Origin: Ilyonectria destructans
Taxonomy: Eukaryota; Ascomycota; Sordariomycetes; Hypocreales; Nectriaceae
Direction of reading: 5' to 3'
NCBI GenBank assembly: GCA_020740775.1
Contig: JAHEWK010000001.1
Span: 4,092,001-4,156,000 of the forward strand
DNA: 64,000 bases
Shown: piece by piece, positions 57,819-64,000 of the stretch
Layout of the letters: every line of letters begins with the position of its first letter
Numbering within the stretch: position 1 is the first letter of the stretch
Notes under the pieces: model-generated
Databases searched by the model: none
What the model was told of the DNA's origin: nothing
The model's input: only the letters and a program-made list of their open reading frames with translations
Program-made: the position numbers and the translations under genes

Positions 57819-58208
57819 AGCGGAGTGGAGTTGCGGCAGCAATTGAATTAGTGGCTGCAAGCGAGGACAATGCATCCATCCAATGGTGGTCAAGGCAAGA
57901 AGTAAGGGAGATGGCATTTGTTGAGAATGCCATAGTGCGGAAAAGTCGGTAAGTGAAGGACGGAATAGGCGGGCGCACCCGAAAAAGGAAATAATGGCAC
58001 ATTGTACATGAGTTAGTTAGTTAGTATGTGTGTAATGGGGGGGGGGAAGGGGGAAGCAGGAAAAGAAAAAAGGGAGCTATTATTAAACTCCAAAGTGCAT
58101 CACACGAATCGTAAGGGAAACTCTGAAATGTTTCGTTTCTTCTTCTTCTCTACGGGCCGTGAGATGCGAGGCTTGCTAGCCTGCTAGGGGCCCTGGCGGT
58201 TAGCGCCC

Positions 58209-58231
58209 GGTGAGGGGGAGGGGGGAGGGGG
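58209..58231 (+). other. G-run cluster, possible G-quadruplex
   Basis: Runs of 5, 6 and 6 G separated by single A within 23 bp. Further G-runs (nine or more) lie near 58037 and 58541. Folding is inferred from pattern only. Confidence 0.5.
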
Positions 58232-58757
58232 CCACCAGATGGAATTTGTCAGTACCGATACGCACTGTCCAAGACGTGCAGCATCTCGATGTCTGGCCGG
58301 GAATACCTTAGTTTGGGCTGCTGGGATATGGGATACTAGGGCTAGCAGCTCGATGTTGGGGCTAGCGGGCGGGACATCACAGGAGACAACCAGTGGGGGT
58401 GAGTTTGCAAAGAGTGGCGAAACGTATGTATCAACCAGCAACAAACGTAAACGGCTCCAGCGTCAACGTCAAGCGTGAAGCCTTCAAGCCAGGCAGTGCT
58501 ACTGTCGGAGGGAGGTGTGGACGTTGGTTTGCCTTTGGAGGGGGGGGGGGGAGAAACCACACATCGGCGTTTGATAGAAGCATCTTTGGCTCCACCTGTA
58601 CCCAGCACGGAGGTAGTTCGAGCTCCGTCTACACCGTCTAGCAGTCGCGACGGCGCCGGGAGTTGAGTTTTTGAGGGGCGGTGGATACACACGAAGTAGT
58701 CAAAATCGCTACTGGGGACAGAAGACCGGCTGGAGGGGCGGGTTAGTGGCAATAACA

Positions 58758-58806
58758 GGACAGGACAGGACAAGGCAAGACGGTTCGAGTCAAGTCAAGT
58801 CAAGTC
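58758..58806. repeat. pentanucleotide repeats GGACA and AGTCA
   Basis: About three GGACA units followed, after a short gap, by four AGTCA units. Confidence 0.85.
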
Positions 58807-59224
58807 CAACGTCCCAGTTGGTGTGTCTCCCACCTGCAGAACGTCTGCCTGCAGTTGGGCGTACGAAGCAGCCACACAGGAACGAACCGCAGGACACGAT
58901 CTTTCGGCCGACTGGCGGACGACGTCTCGCAGCTTCGTTTCTGATGTCATGAATGCTACAGCCCAAGGATGAGGCATCAATGTCGCCATCGGACAACCAA
59001 CCACCTCTCTCAAGACCAGGGACAAGGAAAGGAAGAAGGAGGGAAGAAAAAAACGACCTCTCCCGTCTGGTTCGCCCCGCTGTCATGGCCAGCATTCTCA
59101 TCCCATCGGGAACATGTCCGTCCATGTACATACCGTACATACACGGCGGCAGTGGCATTGGGTGCGGCCATGACTGAACTGGCAGGGGGTTCATCCAGTA
59201 CTGGCAGTCCTACTATACTACGTA

Positions 59225-59251
59225 CAGACAGACCAGACAGACCAGACAGAC
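59225..59251. repeat. 9-bp tandem repeat CAGACAGAC, three copies
   Basis: Three head-to-tail copies; the last one runs into CTACTAGGTAC. Confidence 0.85.
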
Positions 59252-62200
59252 CTACTAGGTACTGACAGGCTCTGCTTCGATGCGCTACGCACTCACTAAC
59301 AGCGCACACCTCGGCCGGCTGCGGTACCCAGGGATCCCCTCCCCATCCCACCTCACCCCTGCGCCTCACCTTGTCTTTAGCCCTGCAAGTACCATGTACA
59401 TACGCACCTGCAAACCCTTGTTCCCGTCCACTTTTTTCCCTGTGCCTTCCCTGGCTCCCTGTCCATGCCCCGAAAGAGGCTAAATAAATCAAACCGCCTC
59501 AAGTGCCATCGACTACTGCCAATTGGGCTCTTGGCTCTGCCTTTTGCCTCCTGCACACACCCCTCCCCCCCGGCAGCGGAGTCTCCGCTTTCTCCTCATC
59601 CTGCCCCTCTCTCTCTGCCCCTCCCCACAACTGCCAGCCGAGGTACGTACTACGTAACTCGCGCCGAGTCGGCCTAAACCCCTTTGGGTGGCCGGCAGTG
59701 GGGTCTGCGTCAGCCAATAATCGGCCCCGAAAATGACGTTGTCCGGCCGGGGCCCGGAGCCGGGTGCGTGCTGGTGTCTCCAGCATGGCGCCGGGAGACC
59801 CTGCTGCCGTCGCCGCTGACGTCAGGGCGCCGATGCCGACAATTTTTCCTTGACAGCATCAAGCATCCAGCATCCTGCCCAAGATTGCTACAAGGGAGTA
59901 TGAAACGAGGAGGGGAAAAAGGAACTTTGGAGGACATTGGCGAGTGACACACCCCCTGGCGAATTGCACCGAGGCTCGCTGTCTCTTGGCAATGATTTGG
60001 ATTTATGGCTCCCCTTTACCCTCTTTGCGGAGTAGCTCGCAATCTATCGTCGCTGGTTCTCTACCGTAGCGACCCTTCCCCGAGATTTGGTTTGGGTTTT
60101 AGGCATTGCTTTTGATCGTGTGCCCAGCCGCTGATCCACCAGCCGCGCTGTAACTGTAATTGTAACTGCAACTGCAGATGCGGATGCGGATGCGATGCGC
60201 GATGCGGAGAGCTCTGGCCACAGCGCCCGCATCCAATCCATTTCTCGACAGATGCATACCTGATCCTCTTTGCGAGGCGGTGGGAAAGGAGCTCGTCGCA
60301 AAACAAGTTTTCGTGGCCAGCCTTTCCCTTTCCCAGTGGGTTGATGTCAACATATCTGAAATTCCATCACTCATTGCTCATAGTCATACTCACCCTCTCA
60401 CCTCAGGCGTCATGATGAAACCCTCCATACCTTGCCCCCCCCTTTCCCTACCATTTGCATTTTCCCCATGTCCGATTATCTGATTTAATTTATTCATGGC
60501 GCCGCCGTGATGCACTTGTCGCCAATCCACTGGCCCCCTCCCCCGAGCTATCCCAGCTTTCGCCCTCCACTAGCACCCCCCCAAAGCCCCTCCCCATCGA
60601 GCAGGACCCTGAAGATCAATCCCGAGACGGCGCTACGGCGTGGCTTTCGCCTTTTGGTGCAACCTTCACCCACGCAGCCCTCCTGGCCCGGCCATCGACG
60701 TCATCGGCCGGCCTACGCTCCGTCATGGCTCCGCGACGGAATCCTTCCAATTGGCTTCGTGTGCCAGCTGGATTGCACGCCGAACCGTCATTGCCCCCCC
60801 GAACGCATGCCCCGGGCGCCGTCCGTCGCAGAAAAACAGGGCCCAGGGCGCGCGCCGGGGGCGTTTGTTTTCGTAAAGGTGCGGTGCACCCTTCGTGATG
60901 AAGAAGTGGGATGGATGGATTGCTTCGTTTTGTGCCCACCGAGTGACACACTGGCAATCTAGTTCGCCGTTACATGGTCCACAAAGCAAGATGACAAGAT
61001 GTCCTGGAAATGAGCCAATTGTCAAGACTGAATCAAGCGCAAGCCTCTGCGCTGTCCGTCATACTACGTAGGACGTACGTATTTGACGTCGTCCACCGTC
61101 CAAGAGCTGAGGCCATCACGACGTCCGGGCCCGCCCCACCTCCGGGTCCCAGCGCCGTTCCCCTGGTTTGGCTCCAGCCGTATCGAACGTCATCCGACAA
61201 GTCATGCCACGCCGTCATACCGTATCGTCATACCGTGGAGGAAAGGCAAAGGGTCCCCATGAAGGGTGCGCCCTCGCATGTACCGCGCGCAGGCAGCAAC
61301 TAGATGCGGTGTGCTTGTTGCGGCAGGCGGCATGCGGCCAGGGGACCATGAGAGCGAGAGAGCTGGTCCGGCTGAAGTCGATAATCCACATTCCCCACTC
61401 GGCGATTGGGCACTGAGGGCTGCGCTGAGGTGCTTCGCTGCTCGGGATGCCTGCCTCGAGGTAGTTCACTGGACGGCGGACTCGGAGCGCTCTGGCAAAA
61501 CAAGGGAAAAACAGCACAAGAACAAGGCATGGATGGCACTGGTCCAAACTGAAGCCTCGCGTGTATCGGCCCAAATCCACTTTGCCTTCGCTTCCCGTCA
61601 CCTGTAACTTCGTACCTCCACCAGCGAGAGCCCTACTGCCGACTATCCCCAGCATCAGCAATCCGCGGCCGTTGACAGTGAGGATCTTTACCATTTCGTA
61701 CTCTTATTCGATGCACATCGTCCCGCATCCATGTCGTTTTCAATCTCCAATCTCCAAATCTTCAACGTCTAATCTCCGTCCTTCCCACATTCGTCCTGCC
61801 CATCCAGCTGATCCAGCTGCATCCCGGCACGTCTGTCCCCATGCCCCAATCATCTCCCCACCCCACAAAAGCTTGTCCGGTCTTGACAACACGGCCCTGC
61901 TCCCTGGCGATGCCTCTTCCGGCAGGGATTCGCCCATCTGAAACGCCGTGCCATTCCCTCCCGAGCCAAGATCTGCCGCCCTCCGTCCCGACTCGGCCAT
62001 GGCCCCCAGTGATGCCAACATGCTCCATTCTCATCGCCGTCTGGCAGGAGAACGAGGAAATAAGGGGGGTCACTGCGAGATTGCGTGCGGTGGCATGAGG
62101 ATGCCTTTGTGGCTAGACGGGGATGATGTGCCAAATGAGAGCTGAATCAATTGTTGAGAAACTCCCAACGTCGGTGTCCCCGGGCTTCGTTTTTCGCCCT

Positions 62201-63639
62201 TTTGGCACGTCGGTCGTTAGGACAAGCAAGGCCGACAGCTGCGGGCGACACGCCGCGCTGCCAAGCGGCTATTCCTCCAAGCCACCCTCTCTCAGCTCAG
62301 GAAGCCGCTTTGCCAAGCATATCGCATATCATTGGCTTGCGCGCCTTGTTTTTGAGACACCCTCGCGCTTATTCTGTCACCACCAAATCAGTCCTGTACT
62401 GCTGCTGTGTCGAGCCTCGCTCGGACATGCCAATTTGCGGGTTCCCAAAAATGTCGTCTTGGTGGGGTTGGATCAGGAGACATAGCTGAGCGTGCCCAAG
62501 GAGAACGGGCCCAATTCACACGAGCACTTGAGCCAGGTCAAGGGCGATTTTCTCTAGGCCGTAGAAAGGACTCCGGACACCACCAAGTCAGATGCCGGAG
62601 AGCCCCTGTCGTGAAGAAATAATCACCAGTCCTCACAGGGCATTGATTTTCCTGACGTGGTACGACCCTCGACTAACGCTAACTTTTGTTTCGACGCCTT
62701 GTCCTTCAGGCCATGGGAGCAAAGTCAAGGGGGATCATGTCATGATTGCGAGAGACGGTCTGTGCTGTTGTACGCAAACAATTCAATTTCAGTTTGTTGC
62801 TGCTGTCGCCATCTGTCGACTCCGCTAACTAACTCGTCAAGTCGCAGCCCGGCTTCACCCGTAGCCTTCCTAGTTGCTCATACAAATGCCTGCCTCCCAA
62901 GACGTACGGAACACATGATGCTGTGCACCGTCTCAACCGGGTATATCGTCACCGTAACTAATCGTACAATCGCCCCCTCTTCCTCGCCTGCTTCCTTTCC
63001 CTCTTTCTTCTCCCTCCGCCAATGGTGTAACAATGCATGTTGCCTTCTGCGTGCCGATAACGTAAGGGTCTTCGAATTTCAGACGGAAACCAATCGCTTC
63101 GAAACGTAGATATCAAGGCAGACGTGCCCGATCCTGGGAAAATAAAAAAGACAACTGACTCCCCAAACGCCGTGTGGGAAAGGTATCGATAGGTCGGCCC
63201 ACTCCACAAAGGCCAGTCCCAGACACCCCCCCAATAAAACAATTCCCCGCTAGATGGTGTTGGGGAGGAGACCGCAAAAAGGAGTCACCCTCCCATCGAA
63301 ACGATCGACTCGAATGATAGAAACCGCCGTAACCTTCCCCTTTCCTAGCCAGTCGGAATCCCCTCCGCGCCAGCCTTTTGTGGTCCGTTTCTCTAAACCG
63401 CGCTTGCCGTGATGTAGTAATATTTCCAGGTGATAAAACAAAAAACACGTTGATTAAAAAGGGTGTCCGAGGAAGCCGTTGCTAAACTGAGATTCGTCGT
63501 GACACCAAGGTTTGTGATGGTGAGCGAGTGCTGTATTTGCGTGTGTTCGTAAAAGTAAAATAAATGTAACGACTCGAAGGTCATTGCGAGAATGTGAGCC
63601 GGTTTATTGACTCAGAATGTAACCGCATCGCGTGTTGAT

Positions 63640-64000
63640 TTAGTCGGATTGGTGATCCTCAGATCCAGCTTCCGAGCGAGCATCGCCACGGTGAACTTTC
63701 CTGTGTCGGCGCAGGTTGGAAACGACCGAAAAGTGTCGGCCACAGCCCTCAACTTCGCAAGCGAAGGCTAGTAGAGTATTAGCATGAATCCTTGGTCACA
63801 GAAAATATTGTGTCAGACACTCGGGTACGTACGCTTCTCGCCAGTGTGGCTGTACATATGAGTCTGCAGGGAACTCGGGCGAGTAAACCGCTTGTCGCAG
63901 ACCTTGCACTTGTGCTTCTTCTGGGTGCTAGAAGAGACCTTGGAACTGAACTGTCCCATCATTGACTGGGGCGCGGGGGGGATCTGGGAAGCCATCAACC
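63640..64000 (-). CDS. FlbC-like C2H2 zinc-finger transcription factor (C-terminal part)
   Basis: DNA-binding regulator resembling FlbC of Aspergillus, which acts upstream of conidiation genes. The visible parts are 64000-63833 (continuing beyond the window) and 63767-63640, joined by a 65-nt intron with a GTACGT donor. Two adjacent C2H2 fingers are seen: CKVCDKRFTRPSSLQTHMYSH and, after TGEK-PFA and the intron, CEVEGCGRHFSVVSNLRRHRKVH. A short acidic end (ARSEAGSEDHQSD) follows. The second finger has the long CX4C spacing (CEVEGC) typical of FlbC. An ATG at 63995 (MASQIPPAPQ) could be internal, because the frame stays open to the edge and family members have a long N-terminus. Gene name from memory of the finger sequence. 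Confidence 0.82.

Larger units (their letters stand above)
55539..63639. other. 8.1 kb region between convergent genes, no convincing gene
   Basis: SF3B1 and the FlbC-like gene point toward each other across this stretch, so it should need only two 3' UTRs. It holds an (AG)13 microsatellite, a GT/GC alternating tract, G-runs near 58.04, 58.2 and 58.54 kb, short tandem repeats, and CT-rich plus-strand tracts at 59.3-59.65 and 60.4-60.6 kb. Open frames up to about 160 codons overlap in several frames and lack recognisable domains. A non-coding RNA gene or an unrecognised multi-exon gene is possible. Confidence 0.55.

Noticed and set aside
60455..60962. Overlapping 147- and 151-codon plus-strand frames
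   Set aside because: Both frames are open through the same GC-rich DNA and give Pro/Arg-rich strings, which is typical of non-coding GC-rich sequence.

Overview
The window is nuclear DNA of a filamentous ascomycete. Short introns of about 45-105 nt with GTAAGT/GTACGT-type donors, a fungal gene set (HAP2/HapB, FlbC-like zinc finger, Yvc1-type TRP channel, CUL3, a Git3-like receptor) and pyrimidine-rich 5' leaders point to Sordariomycetes, probably Hypocreales. The class-level placement is inference from gene content and was not searched. No rRNA, tRNA, CRISPR array or intact transposon was seen.

Layout. 0-12 kb: N-terminus of a probable GCK/Ste20 kinase (cut at the left edge), ceramide synthase LAG1, a 2.8 kb gap, a seven-TM receptor, a DUF7053-like protein, the interstrand-crosslink nuclease PSO2/SNM1, and LSm2. 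12-25.5 kb: cullin-3 and SmD1 (divergent), the eRF1 methyltransferase MTQ2, a small cysteine-rich protein, the Yvc1 channel, an ACAD10/APH-like phosphotransferase and HAP2. 25.5-39.1 kb: a 13.6 kb stretch without a convincing gene, between the 5' ends of HAP2 and an unrecognised 232-aa protein. 42-55.5 kb: a dense housekeeping block of FAN1 nuclease, the COMPASS subunit Sdc1/DPY-30, ribosomal protein uS15 (S13), U2AF large subunit, OGG1 glycosylase and SF3B1. 55.5-63.6 kb: an 8.1 kb gap between convergent genes. 63.6-64 kb: C-terminal part of a FlbC-like C2H2 factor (cut at the right edge).

Functional themes. Four core splicing genes (LSm2, SmD1, U2AF65, SF3B1) and three DNA-repair genes (PSO2, FAN1, OGG1) fall in one 64 kb window. 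U2AF65 and SF3B1 encode direct binding partners (a UHM and three RWD-type ligand motifs) and lie 2.1 kb apart with OGG1 between. Eukaryotic genes like these are separate transcription units, so the grouping is linkage and not an operon. The oddest observations are a run of psi-K-x-E SUMO-consensus tetrads in the OGG1 tail, a tandem PIP-like duplication at the PSO2 N-terminus, and the two gene deserts.

Exon boundaries were assigned by eye from GT..AG sites and reading-frame continuity. All multi-exon models given here sum to a multiple of three. For several genes the longest open frame begins at a non-ATG codon, so I used the first supported ATG.
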